64,000 nucleotides of DNA from Nansenia antarctica (Eukaryota > Chordata > Actinopteri > Argentiniformes > Microstomatidae), in the NCBI GenBank assembly GCA_963989245.1, contig OZ022341.1:67250157-67314156 (forward strand), read 5' to 3'. A program made the translations under genes and the position numbers. The notes below the pieces were generated by a model. The model saw only the letters and a list, made by a program, of their open reading frames with translations. It had not been told where the DNA came from and made no database searches. This document shows positions 10,560 to 22,149 of this stretch, piece after piece; positions within the stretch are counted from its first letter, which is position 1; each line of letters begins with the position of its first letter.

Positions 10560-12178
10560 AAGAAGAAAAGCACGGTGAGCTGCCTAAACGACTACCGCCC
10601 GGTGGCACTCACACCAATCATCATGAAGTGCTTCGAGAAACTAGTCCGGGCCCACATAGTCACACGCCTCCCGCCCAACCTGGATCCATACCAGTTCGCC
10701 TACAGAGCCCACAGGTCCACAGAGGACGCCATCGCGACGACTCTCCACTCCACTCTATCCCACCTGGAGAGGGGAAACAGCTACGCGAGACTGCTCTTTG
10801 TGGACTTCAGCTCTGCCTTCAACACCATCCTTCCAGACAGGCTAGTGACCAAACTACTAGACCTGGGACTATCACACTCTATATGTGCATGGATCAAGGA
10901 CTTCCTGTCCGACCGCCCCCAGAGGGTGCGGGTGGGCTCCCACACCTCCACAGCCCTCAGACTCAGCACTGGGTCCCCCCAGGGCTGCGTGCTAAGCCCC
11001 ATCCTCTACAACCTCTACACCTACGACTTCACCCCCGTCCACCCCAGCAACTCCATCGTAAAGTTTGCAGACGACACCACCGTGGTGGGCTGCATCTCGG
11101 GGGGGGACGAGGCGGCGTACAGGGATGAGGTAGAGCAGCTGAGCAAGCTGTGCAAGGTTAACAACCTGCTGCTGAACCAGTCAAAGACCCAGGAAATCAT
11201 CGTGGACTTCAGGAGGAAAACATCTGAGGTCCAGCCCCTGCTCATCGACGGAGGGAGCGTGGAGAGAGTCTCAACCCTCCGATTCCTGGGGGTGCACATA
11301 CAGGATGACCTGTCCTGGAAGAACAACACAGCAGCCATCATCAAGAAGGCACAACAGCGGCTCTTCTTCCTGAGAGTCCTCAGGAAGGACCACACCAGAC
11401 AGGAGATACTGGTGGCCTTCTACCGCTGCGCAGTGGAGAGCATCCTCACCTACTGCATCTGCAACTGGTTCTCCAGCTGCACAGCCGCAGAGAGGAATGC
11501 GCTACAGAGAGTCGTGAGAACGGCCCAGAAGATCACCGGCGCCCCCCTCCCCTCTCTGGAAGAGCTGTACAACACACGCTGCCTCAGGAAGGCCTCCAAG
11601 ATCTCCAGAGACCCATCCCACCCTGGGTACGAACACTTTGCTCGGCTGCCCTCGAACAGGCGGTACAGGACCATGTTCGCAAGGACAAACAGACTGAAGC
11701 TCAGCTTCTACCCCAGGGCCATCCAGGCCCTGAACACAGCAAATACCTAGGTTCTGGGCCCTGGACAGTCTGGACGGATTGATGGCAGCTGCTGGATTGA
11801 AAAATCAGGTGTAGTGCTGAGGCACAAATGTGTACATTTCAAGCCTGCAAACTGCGACACTTTAAATGAATGTGCAATATGACAACCCTAGGGTACATAA
11901 GGTTGCAGAGAAATAGGAAATGTTAGAATAGGTATAGCATAGCATAGAGTACAGCACAGTGTTTTATCTGTACAGTATAGTATAGTGGATAGTGTACATA
12001 GCCTTTATTTATGTAAACCAGCTCCTTTCCCTTCTTGTCTTTTTAGTTTTTTTTTCCTTTTTTTTTCTTTCCTAGCACCAGGGGAGTCACCCCTCCCAAA
12101 TTTCGTTGTTTGGTACCTGTACTATAGCAATGACAATAAAGACCATTCACCATTCACCATTCATTCACCATTCACCAT
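10560..12178 (+). mobile_element. 5'-truncated L2-like LINE (reverse transcriptase part)
   Basis: The open frame from about 10566 to 11750 encodes the RT of a Jockey-superfamily LINE. It begins inside the RT (NDYRPVALTPIIMKCFEKLV), continues through DFSSAFNTI and STGSPQGCVLSPILYNL, includes the catalytic FADDT motif in IVKFADDTTVVGC, and ends in a thumb and C-terminal region with SWKNNT and WFSSCTAAERNALQRVV. The endonuclease half and 5' UTR are missing. After the stop come about 400 bp of 3' UTR and a tail of CATTCAC repeats at about 12143-12178. The same 3' end appears inverted at about 54.87-55.2 kb. The RT frame is open, so this copy is fairly young, but it cannot move on its own. Confidence 0.85.
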
Positions 12179-12188
12179 AAAGTTATGC

Positions 12189-12193
<5 letters not shown>

Positions 12194-12220
<27 letters not shown>
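12194..12220. repeat. (TA)n repeat left of the duplicated RT segment
   Basis: About 13 TA units immediately before the 694-bp RT copy; a shorter TA run (about 12915-12931) follows it. Confidence 0.85.
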
Positions 12221-12224
<4 letters not shown>

Positions 12225-12914
12225 CCAGTTCGCCTACAGAGCCCACAGGTCCACAGAGGACGCCATCGCGACGACTCTCCACTCCACTCTATCCCACCTG
12301 GAGAGGGGAAACAGCTACGCGAGACTGCTCTTTGTGGACTTCAGCTCTGCCTTCAACACCATCCTTCCAGACAGGCTAGTGACCAAACTACTAGACCTGG
12401 GACTATCACACTCTATATGTGCATGGATCAAGGACTTCCTGTCCGACCGCCCCCAGAGGGTGCGGGTGGGCTCCCACACCTCCACAGCCCTCAGACTCAG
12501 CACTGGGTCCCCCCAGGGCTGCGTGCTAAGCCCCATCCTCTACAACCTCTACACCTACGACTTCACCCCCGTCCACCCCAGCAACTCCATCGTAAAGTTT
12601 GCAGACGACACCACCGTGGTGGGCTGCATCTCGGGGGGGGACGAGGCGGCGTACAGGGATGAGGTAGAGCAGCTGAGCAAGCTGTGCAAGGTTAACAACC
12701 TGCTGCTGAACCAGTCAAAGACCCAGGAAATCATCGTGGACTTCAGGAGGAAAACATCTGAGGTCCAGCCCCTGCTCATCGACGGAGGGAGCGTGGAGAG
12801 AGTCTCAACCCTCCGATTCCTGGGGGTGCACATACAGGATGACCTGTCCTGGAAGAACAACACAGCAGCCATCATCAAGAAGGCACAACAGCGGCTCTTC
12901 TTCCTGAGAGTCCT
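12221..12914 (+). mobile_element. 694-bp exact-looking copy of the LINE RT segment
   Basis: This block repeats 10687-11380 with the same length and, as far as I can compare by eye, no substitutions. It starts inside the RT (CATACCAGTTCGCC) and ends inside it (GAGAGTCCT), with no 5' or 3' end of the LINE. It is bordered on both sides by TA dinucleotide runs and lies only about 40 bp downstream of the LINE's own tail. It is therefore not a normal retrotransposition product; see findings. Confidence 0.85.
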
Positions 12915-12931
12915 AAATATATATATATATA

Positions 12932-13334
12932 TGGGTATAGTACACTTACACACAGGACAAAGTGGCCTGGAACCCACAGTGGAAGGATAAGGGCATCCTA
13001 TCAACCATGTACTGCATTTATCATTTTTATCCAACACTTAACTGGGGTGTGCATGATTATTAATTACATGATAATTTGATGAAGTCCTTTCTCATACATG
13101 TAGTGTTTTTTTTGGCTTAGTGTTAGGAAACCATTTAATTTACCTTGATGAAATCAAGTAAAAAAAAAAAAGAAGGTATTTAGGACCAACACAGCTAATG
13201 TGCTGATGTCCCATGAAGGGCATGCCAATTGTAATGCTGGATACAATGTTGTCTACATAGCTGTTTATCTTATTCAAATACCGGCTCAATCATTTGACTT
13301 ACTGGGAAATGGCTCATGGGATCACAGTTGTAGC
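12932..13334. other. Non-coding
   Basis: Nothing recognisable apart from a short poly-A run near 13160. Confidence 0.4.
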
Positions 13335-13955
13335 ATACTGCATACTAGCATACTCAATGAGTAGGCCTATATACTGCATACTGCCTACTAAATTCATAAT
13401 AAGTATGCCAGTACCAGCCGACCGTTTACACTGCAGTAGGCTATGCATGCTGCATCCCAGAATGCATGTTTCGCCGGCAGCAAATTTGCGGAACCTAGGA
13501 TGGTAGGGGAAGGCAGGGCAATACCGCTACCTGATTGGTTGGCGAAGCACTCGTGAAGAGCCCCCTCATTGGCTCATAACAAAATATTTCTTTGCTTTTG
13601 ATTTAATTTGGCTCAAGATTAACTCCATAATAATACAGGACCGGTTCTGCCTTGCTGGGGCTGGTAAGCTCGGCCTGCTGGGGCTGGTAAGCTCGGCCTA
13701 CACTCTGCGTCTCTCTTCGGCGCTTACAGCAACCAGGAGCACGGCTGTGCAGCGCAATTTGTTAAAAGCAGACGTTTATTGAATTAAATCACAGACTATG
13801 GCTGTGTTCGGAATGGCATACTAGCATACTGCATACTAGCATACTCAATGAGTATATACTGCATACTGCCTACTAAATTCATAATAAGTATGCCAGTACC
13901 AGCCGACCGCTTACACTGCAGTAGGCTATGCATGCTGCATCCCAGAATACATGTT
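13335..13955. repeat. Pair of direct repeats (about 13335-13470 and 13818-13955)
   Basis: About 135 bp rich in GCATACTAGCATACT and GTAGGCTATGCATGCTGCAT occur twice, with only a few differences (one copy has an extra TAGGCC). The phrase GTGTTCGGAATGGCATACTA just before the second copy resembles ends of fish MITEs. I cannot define the element's limits. Confidence 0.55.
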
Positions 13956-14494
13956 GCACCAGCAGGTCCTGGAGCGGGGATGTTAAATCCTCCATTCTAA
14001 ACCTCCATTGGCTAAAAGCTGTAATTTTGGCTCTACAGGTGTTAACACGTCATTGTATGAAGTTTGAGAAATGAAGGCGAGAAAGTAACCATATATATTC
14101 CAAAAATGTGTCCAGTTTATAAAAATAACCCCTTTATATCTGATCTGACGTTTTTACTTCTCTTCGCTATCTATGGAGTTACCATAGATACCCGTAGATT
14201 AGGGTGGCCATTCGTCCGGCTTTAGCCTTTATACAGCATGAGTTGTGTTTCAACTGTGTTTCAGTTTTGCTGTCCACCATGCTGAGGCCCCAACTGTGAC
14301 TCATACCTGCCTCTTACCAGTCTCTAACCAGTCTGTGACCAGAAAAACACATTAAAATAAAAAACGGGATCATACCAAACAAATATCGGCTTGCGTGTCT
14401 CTGTGTATGTAAAGTGTCCTCCTTTTTGATGTGAAGGAAATGGCCACCCTACCTTAGATACTACTTCGACAGAAACGTCGGAACTTAATAGCTA

Positions 14495-14590
14495 AACAAG
14501 TTGTAAAATGATTTGGGGGCCCAATACCTTTAGCTAGATAAAGTAACTATATTGTTGTCTTGGCAGTTGGTAAAAGAACAGGATTGATTG
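14495..14590. repeat. Direct repeat matching 18365-18455
   Basis: About 85 bp containing CTTTAGCTAGATAAAGTAAC and CAGTTGGTAAAAGAACAGGATT recur at 18365-18455 with small indels. The two copies bracket the piggyBac element. A GATTGATTGATT run at 14583 begins a further LINE-like AT-rich tail. Confidence 0.65.
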
Positions 14591-14599
14591 ATTGATTGA

Positions 14600-15177
14600 A
14601 AACTTTATTAGAAGATTTGCAGAAGTAGGTACATGAAAGTACATATTACATACAAGGTCAACTAAAAGGATAAAAACCCAAGAAAGCCACTGGCTTATTT
14701 CAATTGGGGTCCTTGACTCAATGAGTATATACTTATATACTTAGCAGATCATCTGAATACTGGGACCATTCATGACCTGGCTACAGGCAGTCAATACCAG
14801 GCGAACCTGTGTGTGTAAGACACGAATAAACTTTGATTTTATGCATTTCAAGTGGCATCTTTGTAATCATGACGACGTAGACATGTCTAAGAATGCATTT
14901 CACCATGTAGATTCCCAAAATAACAGCTGTAGGTAAATGTGCTGCATGTGGTCTATTGACAGGTTTGTTATGTTCGATTCATAACCTGGCCAGCAGGCCC
15001 GGCGTCCCCACGCCCGTTCCTCTTACCTTACGGGAAATCCTGGGTACAGCTCAGCTCCTGCTTCACTCACCAACATCTTTTTATCAGTGATCATTTACTA
15101 ATACAACTATTACGACCTCTTACAATCAGAGGCAATCAGCTCGTCGTATGCAGTACTTGATTCAGTCATTCATCTTC
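14600..15177. other. Non-coding sequence before the piggyBac element
   Basis: No gene or element with defined ends is seen. Confidence 0.4.
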
Positions 15178-15507
15178 TTAACCCTCCGGTTGTGTTCCCG
15201 GTCAAATCTGACCGAGAGCAACTTTCATCAATCATAAATATTGTGTTTTACATTTGATTGCCTCAAGGCCTTATGATATCCTCCACACTAGGCATTTGCA
15301 CATATAAAATTGCTGACTAACCACTGGCATTGAATTTTGAGGTTTTTATTCAACTTTGTAACATCGGTGGTGTTCCCGGTCAAAAATGACCGCCATAGGA
15401 AATTAATGGATAACACAAGTTGTAACAAGCTACAACATTCCAGGATGTATCAGACCTGTTCAAATACCTCATATATAAAGGTTGACACATTTCCCCAAAA
15501 AATGTTG

Positions 15508-15757
15508 GTGTTTGTTATGGGAACCCTTGTCTTTCCCGTGCTTATTTGCCCATCCGAACCTGACCTTCCAGATTAAACATTGTTCAGACTAAACATTGTT
15601 TAGTCTGGAAGGTGTGGTTCACCTGGGGTGAAAGAGAAGGGTTCCCATAACAAACACTGAAATGTATCAAACGAAACAGGTGTTTGTTATGGGAACCCTT
15701 CTCTTTCCCGTGCTTATATGCCCATCCCCCCACGTGAACCACACCTTCCAGACTAAA
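15508..15757. repeat. Three-armed inverted/direct repeat in the piggyBac 5' region
   Basis: A unit of about 70-75 bp occurs three times: forward at about 15508-15584, inverted at about 15585-15656, and forward at about 15679-15757. Shared pieces include GTTTGTTATGGGAACCCTT, TCTTTCCCGTGCTTAT and CACACCTTCCAGACTAAAC. The central inverted copy can pair with either neighbour. The array ends about 17 bp before the TATA box of the transposase gene. Confidence 0.85.
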
Positions 15758-15821
15758 CTCTCACAGACCCCCTATATAAAGCTTTATTTGTGCTTTGCTC
15801 TGAATTCACTCTGTGAACACA

Positions 15822-17684
15822 ATGAGTAAGTGGCTGTCTAAGCGATTATCTGTCAGAGAGGCTCTCGACCGAATTTTTGAACCAGATGAAGAGGAGATTG
15901 AAGTTGAACCAGAGATAGAGGAGGATGTCTCAGAATTGGAAGACAACACCGATCCTGACTTCGATCCAGAATGTTATGAGACAGACGGCGAGGAAGAGGC
16001 CCCTGAGGAAGAAGCCCCTGTGGAAGAGGCCCCTGAGGAAGAGGCACCTGAAGAACAGGCACCTGAGGTGACATTCCAGTCCAAGGGTGGCAACTTGCTC
16101 TGGTATTCATCCTCCCAGGATAGAGCAAGCAGAGCGAGAGTGGAAAACATCATAAGGATGACACCAGGACCAACGCGGTATGCTACATCTCGTGTGGATG
16201 ACATCAAGTCCAGCTTCCAACTGTTTTTACCAGAGTCCATTCAGGGAATTGTACTGGACATGACAAACCTGGAGGGGAGGCGTGTGTTTGGGGACACATG
16301 GAGAGCACTGGACCAGGTAGACCTTCAAGCCTACATAGGTCTGTTGATTCTAGCAGGAGTATATCGGTCAAACAATGAGGCTACAAAGAGTCTGTGGGAT
16401 GCGGAGTGCGGGAGGCCTATATTCCGGTCCACTATGTCATTACAGCAGTTTCATGTCCTGTCGAGAGTTATCCGATTTGATAACAGAGATACAAGACCTG
16501 CCCGCTGGCGAAATGACAAACTGGCTGCCATCAGGAACGTTTGGGACAGGTGGGTGGAGCGCCTACCACTGATGTACAATCCAGGCCCTGAGGTGACAGT
16601 TGACGAGCGCCTGGTCCGTTTCAGAGGTCGCTGTCCCTTCAAGCAGTACATCCCAAGCAAACCAGGCAAGTATGGAATCAAGATCTGGGCAGCATGTGAT
16701 GCCAGGAGCAGCTATGCCTGGAATATGCAGGTCTACACGGGAAAACCTGTTGATGGAAGGCCAGAAAAAAACCAGGGCATGCGTGTTGTGCTGGACATGA
16801 CAGCCGGTCTCAAGGGGCATAATATCACATGTGATAACTTTTTCACCTCATATGCGCTTGGTCAGGAGCTGTTGAAACGCAAGCTCACCATGGTGGGGAC
16901 AGTGAGGAAGAACAAGCCTGAACTTCCCCCTGCGCTAGTGTCAACCAGAGGGAGAGAGATACTCTCATCATTTGCTTTCACTGCCACACACTGTCTTGTG
17001 TCCTATGTTCCCAAGAAGAATAAAAATGTCATCCTGATGAGCACGGTACACAAAGACGCTGCTGTCAGCACCACAGAGGACAGGAAGCCCCAGATCATCC
17101 TGGACTACAACAGCAACAAAGGAGGAGTAGACTGCCTTGATAAGGAAATGTATATTTTCATCTATCATGCATTTTATTTTACTTTTATTCATGTGAAACA
17201 ATGCATTTTTGTGTACGACAGATTCAATATTATTTCCAACCTCTTATTTATTTTTTCTTTCATTGCAGCTTACTGGCACGTACACCTGCCAGCGAATGAC
17301 AGCCCGTTGGCCAGTGGCAGTGTTCCACAACATCCTGGATGTGTCTGCGTGTAACGCATATGTGGTATGGATGGCGATCGACCCAGCGTGGAATCGGGGG
17401 AAGAGTTTCAAGAGGAGACTCTTCCTGGCAGAGCTCGGGAAAGCATTAGTTACTCCTCTAATTCAAAGGCGCCAGCACCTTCCCCGCACACCAGCCTCTG
17501 CCAGTCTGGTTAGGAGTCAGCAAGCCCCAGCCGCTGCCCCCCAGCAAGGACAGGGGCAGAAAAGGCAAAGATGCCAGCTCTGTGCCCCTAGAGACAATAA
17601 AACAAGCCTTACATGCTACAAATGTGATGCCTACGTTTGCAAGGCACACTCTGACCTGATTGCAAAATGCCACTCCTGTGGGTG

Positions 17685-17685
<1 letters not shown>
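15822..17685 (+). CDS. piggyBac transposase (PGBD4-like), two exons
   Basis: Cuts and pastes the element at TTAA. Exon 1 is 15822-17144, starting at ATG in ACACAATGAGTAAG; exon 2 is 17269-17685 after a TTGCAG acceptor. Residues about 20-90 are acidic with repeated EEAPEEEAP. The DDE/D core follows: the first Asp in VTVDERLVRFRG, the second in GHNITCDNFFTSYA, the third in NKGGVDCLDK at the end of exon 1. Exon 2 supplies LTGTYTCQRMTARWPVAVFH and a C-terminal Cys-rich zinc-binding domain (CQLCAP, TCYKCDAYVC, CHSCG). The expected donor position after LDK reads AAG|GAAATG rather than GT. The next GT (17150) would shift the frame to an early stop. An upstream in-frame GT (17127) would remove the third catalytic Asp. 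The function call is firm; activity is doubtful. Confidence 0.88.
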
Positions 17686-17718
<33 letters not shown>

Positions 17719-18239
17719 CAGAGAGACCTTGACCCTGACCACCGTTCTTGTGGTCCTGATGTTCTGTGAATTTGTTTCTGTGAATTTGTTTTACAATAAA
17801 TGTTCATTTTGGAATACATTTTCAGTGTCTATTCTTTCTATTTTGCAGTTATTCATAGTCTACATTGTTTATGTCTCATCAAATTTTGCACAGTATATGT
17901 TGAGATGTTGAAGAACTGATCCAATGTGTTGTTTGGCAGAGATATATAGAGTTTCAGGGTGTAACTGGCCTTCTTATTTGAAATTCTCAAAAACGGAAAT
18001 GAAATATTCAATTTCTACTGTGTATTTAGTCACATTACAGTAATTTGGTCATATCTATGTTCATTTTTTAACATCTCACAGGTCTCAGCTTTCACCAGGT
18101 ACCAAATTTAGCAAATTTGACCATGTAGTTTTGGAGATATGAAGCAGTTAATCAGACCGGTCTAATTAGACCGGGAACACCAAGGATGGGGGGGGCAAAC
18201 ATGAACACAACCCGAGGGTTAAATTACAATCTTTTATAG

Positions 18240-18372
18240 CATCAGAACACTGACAGACTCATGAATAAATGAATCTTTAATCATTCATCAATATGTTGTC
18301 GAGCTCCTGTCGCTTTGCCGTCTGCCATTGCAGTTTCACGAGACTGAAGAGACGCTCAGACTGAACATGATT
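18240..18372 (-). pseudogene. Possible relic of a hAT-type transposase C-terminus
   Basis: A minus-strand frame at about 18281-18370 reads HVQSERLFSLVKLQWQTAKR and ends LDNILMND before a stop. The SERLFSxVK pattern recalls the C-terminal dimerisation region of hAT-like transposase genes. The match is very short and no other part of the gene is seen, so this is tentative. Confidence 0.3.
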
Positions 18373-18538
18373 TTGGGGGGGCAATATCTTTAGCTAGCTA
18401 AAGTAACTACCTTACTATATTGTTGTCTTAGCAGTTGGTAAAAGAACAGGATTCAAATAAATATATATGAGCAGGGGTGCACATAACTGGTGCGCCAGTG
18501 CGCATGCGTCGCTAAAAGGCAGTACATTATTTGACCCA

Positions 18539-18761
18539 GGGTTGCCAGATGGGGCGTATTCCCGACGAATGGGTTACTTTTGATCACATTTTATTTTACA
18601 AATATCATTGGCAACAGACATACAGGCCTCCTACCCAATGGGCACCTACCCAATAGTAAATAGCGGTTTTCTGACAATCTAGGGTTGGGGCTGGTTTTTG
18701 GTGGATTTAGCTATTCTTAGACTGTAGTTAGGCTGGAATTGTTGATCCCATCTGGCAACCC
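18539..18761. mobile_element. Small TIR element (MITE-like), 223 bp
   Basis: Perfect 15-bp terminal inverted repeats: GGGTTGCCAGATGGG at 18539 and its exact reverse complement ending at 18761. No coding capacity. I could not identify a clear target-site duplication, so the superfamily is open. Confidence 0.5.
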
Positions 18762-18769
18762 AATTGAAC

Positions 18770-20060
18770 TTGCAGGTTGAACCCAATTGAACCCGATTGA
18801 ACTTGCAGGTCGCGGCTCCTGTTATACACACAGACGTTGGACGAACTATTCTTCTGTGTTCTGGAATAATACGGTATTTTTTATAGATATACTCACACAC
18901 TACATACCTATACAAACTAAGGATATGTAAACAAACACCTTATCTGTCACTGAATTAGCTATTTGTTTGATCATGACTTCCTTTATTTTTCGAACAGTGC
19001 AATTACCATAGGAGCTGCTAGCTAGCTCAGCAGACACGTGAGCAGGTTATCTAGACCAGAGGCAGACACGTGGACTCTCCGGCGCTCTCAGAGCTCATTT
19101 ACGAACGCGGCCTTTTGTTACCAGGTTTGTATTATATAATATATATTATATCCCTTAAGTAATTGAACAATAAGTAATTGATATAAGTAATTGATTCCAT
19201 AAGTATTTGAATAATATCGATTCGGTGACAGTCCATCTATCCATCATCACCTATGCTACCTGTCGAGTCAGTTGGCTAGCTGAAGGTGCAGATATTCGCT
19301 ACAATTTACACGTATTTTACACTTGAGTGACATTCTTGGCATGGATTGTTTAATGTATCTAGCAAGCTACAGACTACAGGTATATAACAATATAATATAG
19401 AGGTTTGTCCCGTTTCCATGGGAATGTCATCATATTTTCCATGTTTGCTGGGTCATTATGTCCTTATGCAGACTATGAGCTGAACATTGAATGTGTGAAG
19501 AGGTGGAGATACTTCTATTCAAACCAAAGCGTTACTGTCTTGCTGTCATAGCCAGTTCAACCACGGCAGAATAGTTTATTGTTGTGTGTGTGGTGGGGGC
19601 TGTAGGTGTGTGTGTTTGTGTGTGTTTTTTCCCCACAGGAAGTAGTTCGTTTTCTTTGTAAATAGCCAGAAACTTTCTCTCCTTATAGGTTAACTGCCCA
19701 GGTGATATGAGGGACCCGGACTTCTACTGTTGACACGTGAAAGGTAAGAATCCAAAGTGTGAGCCTACACAGTTAGGTAAGAAATAGGTTACTGTAATCT
19801 TAATCTGCATTAACATCTCATCAGCAGATGTTTTTGGCCAGTTGGCGTGATGGAAGCTCTTTGCTTTGCATGCTATACGGCTAGATACTATATTTTATTG
19901 GAAATTCAGAGTTGAGTGTATTAATATAGTATTATTATCATTGTGATGTTACCATATTTTAGGTATTATTAACTGTGTTTTGTGAGAGGAAAGTTTGAGA
20001 GCAAAAATGTTATTGAACTGTCATACACTCCTCTGTGTATCCCACTCAGTACATTACATA
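18770..20060. other. Non-coding
   Basis: No gene supported. A short tandem duplication of CCAATTGAACTTGCAGGT lies near 18760-18810, and a TGTGTG-rich run near 19585-19625. Confidence 0.4.
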
Positions 20061-20063
20061 TAA

Positions 20064-20151
20064 TGAGGGGAGGCTGGTGGAGGTAGAAATCGTCGGACGG
20101 GCTCATTGTAATGAATGGAATGAGGAGTGGTGTCAAACACACAGTACAGTA
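20064..20151. mobile_element. Left part of a salmonid-type MITE split by a hAT insertion
   Basis: The phrases GGGGAGGCTGGTGGAGG, GGACGGGCTCATTGTAATG and GGAATGAGGAGTGGTGTCAA resemble one arm of a MITE very frequent in salmonid DNA (recognised from memory). The inverse arm ACCATTCCTCGTTCCATTCC resumes at 24104, on the other side of the inserted hAT element. Confidence 0.5.
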
Positions 20152-20846
20152 CAGGGTTCGACGTTAAGGTTGTTTCAGACTTGACCTGCAGGTCAAGTAC
20201 TTCTCAAATCTACTTGCCCCATCAACATTTTTACTTTCCCTGCACTATTTCCCTACAATATTTTGCCCCCAGATACCGATGGTATCACGATACAGGGATT
20301 CTGCGATATTCAATACATTGTAAGACAATTCATCAACGATACATCACAATATCTGTGTTAACTGAAGAAAAGATACCACTATAAAGGCAAAAAGCAGGAA
20401 TTATGTTTTTTTTAGCCTACATCTTTCTTACTCGTCTCTAACATACACACACACACTGACTGCAACTTGTCCACGTGTGCCTGCCATCATTCATACAAAA
20501 TAAATTGCCAAAAGGCCGAACTGCCCAGAAAGCAGGAGTTAAAATGTTTAAAGGACTATAGATGTCTATTGTATCTATGTGAAGACTTATCTCTGTCCTA
20601 TTTAGAAAAGAGGCTACAGAGTAGCCAGCAGTATCATAATGCTATACATACTGATAATATTAAACTATGCATTTTACTTATTAAAATATATTTTCAGTTG
20701 TCTCATTAATTGAAAGAGTAGCTTCATAATTTAATTACCAGAGTACCATATACTAAACCATTGGAACATTTACATACAACTTCAAGTTTACATACAAACT
20801 TCAACTTCAAGATACTATAGAACTTACTGCAAGATATGAATAACGT

Positions 20847-21709
20847 ATATGGGTCATTCTACAGAAACGGTGGCATTCCTGTCTCTCACCTTTGCAGCAA
20901 TCAAAATACTTTAAATAAACGTAATGATCACATGTAATATATGTTTTAGATAAATATACATTGTTCTTATCATAATAACATATATTTGAGTCATGTAATG
21001 AGCAATTCTTGTTTTTTATAATTTATATAAAATACCAAGTGCAAGCAATTTGCTTGTCACTCTGACCATGTATTGAAGTTTAGTACCATATTTTGAGTTA
21101 CATTTTTTAATTTTTCTCCTACTTTAAATGTCATGAAGTAAACACAAATGTCACATTTATGGAATAGAAAACCTAAAAAGCTGAAACACCAACTAAATAT
21201 TATAAATAATATAATGGTAAGAGTGGTCACGCCATTTCATGTCATTGGTGTTACTGCCTCACAAAACTTTTATTTTGAAAGAAATGAAATAACTTTTAGA
21301 AGTACTTTTTGGTTCAAGAGGTCATTGGAGGACATGTGATCAACATATGCACATGGTCAGTCTGCTGTCTCTCTTCATTTGTTATAGATTTGACGATGTA
21401 TGTGTTAAATTCTACACAAGGCTTTTAAATATGTCACTGGTGTTACTCATTTCATACGAAGGGGAATAAAATAAAAAATAAAAAGATATTGATTAAATGT
21501 GATATTTGAATGATTTTGATATGATTGAAGACATGTGGCTTAAGGTACTGCAGCGGACATTTAGTAAAAACCCATTTGTTCTGTAAATTGTCATTGCCGT
21601 TACTACTCCTCCTGGTTTGAGTGAATGTATTTTTTGTACACTAATTTTTGATTAAGTAAAAATATATTTGCAATTCCAAATGCCACCGTTTCTGTAGAAT
21701 GACCCATAT
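20847..21709. mobile_element. 863-bp element with 30-bp terminal inverted repeats
   Basis: The left end GGGTCATTCTACAGAAACGG (from 20851) with its flanking ATAT is mirrored exactly by the right end, giving inverted repeats of about 30 bp that include GTGGCATT. No ORF with transposase features. The TA at the boundary could be the target-site duplication. Non-autonomous DNA transposon; superfamily not assigned. Confidence 0.75.
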
Positions 21710-21714
21710 GCACA

Positions 21715-22145
21715 ATTCCTTGACATCACTTGAGACAAAGAAACGTTAACACATTGTTTGCACTATCTGGCACGGAGCGCAAAGTATCAATGGGTGCATT
21801 AATATTCAGCAGCAGCGAGGTGCATTTAGAATCTATGACGTTGCATTTCGTTTGACATTGTTTGTCACATTTTAAATAGATAACATGCTACTTTATCAGC
21901 TTTCTCAAACAAAGTTTACGAATGGATACCAGGCGTTGTGGCATAGCCTGAGCGCTTGAATATTGTCCTTGTTACGACTAAATTAACATGTTCATTAACA
22001 TGTAATAAACCATTACCCCATGCCAGCAGATGTTACTAATATGAACTAACCCCAGGAGGACCAAGGAAGATCTGTGTCACTCTAGAACCCAACCCAGCCA
22101 CTGCACTCCCATCAGCCAATGGCGTTGTTTGTCATAGAGTGTTAC
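21715..22145. other. Non-coding interior of the hAT-like element
   Basis: No recognisable coding content. Confidence 0.4.
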
Positions 22146-22149
22146 ATAG

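Larger units (their letters stand above)
15182..18218 (+). mobile_element. piggyBac-superfamily DNA transposon
   Basis: About 3.04 kb between two TTAA target sites (15178-15181 and 18219-18222), the diagnostic piggyBac signature. The terminal inverted repeats CCCTCCGGTTGTGTTC (left) and CCCTCGGGTTGTGTTC (right, reverse complement) differ at one of 16 positions. Subterminal copies of a GTGTTCCCGGTC motif lie at both ends (about 15191, 15372 and, inverted, about 18170). Inside are a promoter with TATATAAAG (15774-15782), the transposase gene in two exons, an AATAAA signal (about 17797) and a (CA)n run after the stop. Ends and target site look intact, so it is young or recently mobile; the donor site of the transposase intron may be broken. 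Confidence 0.93.
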
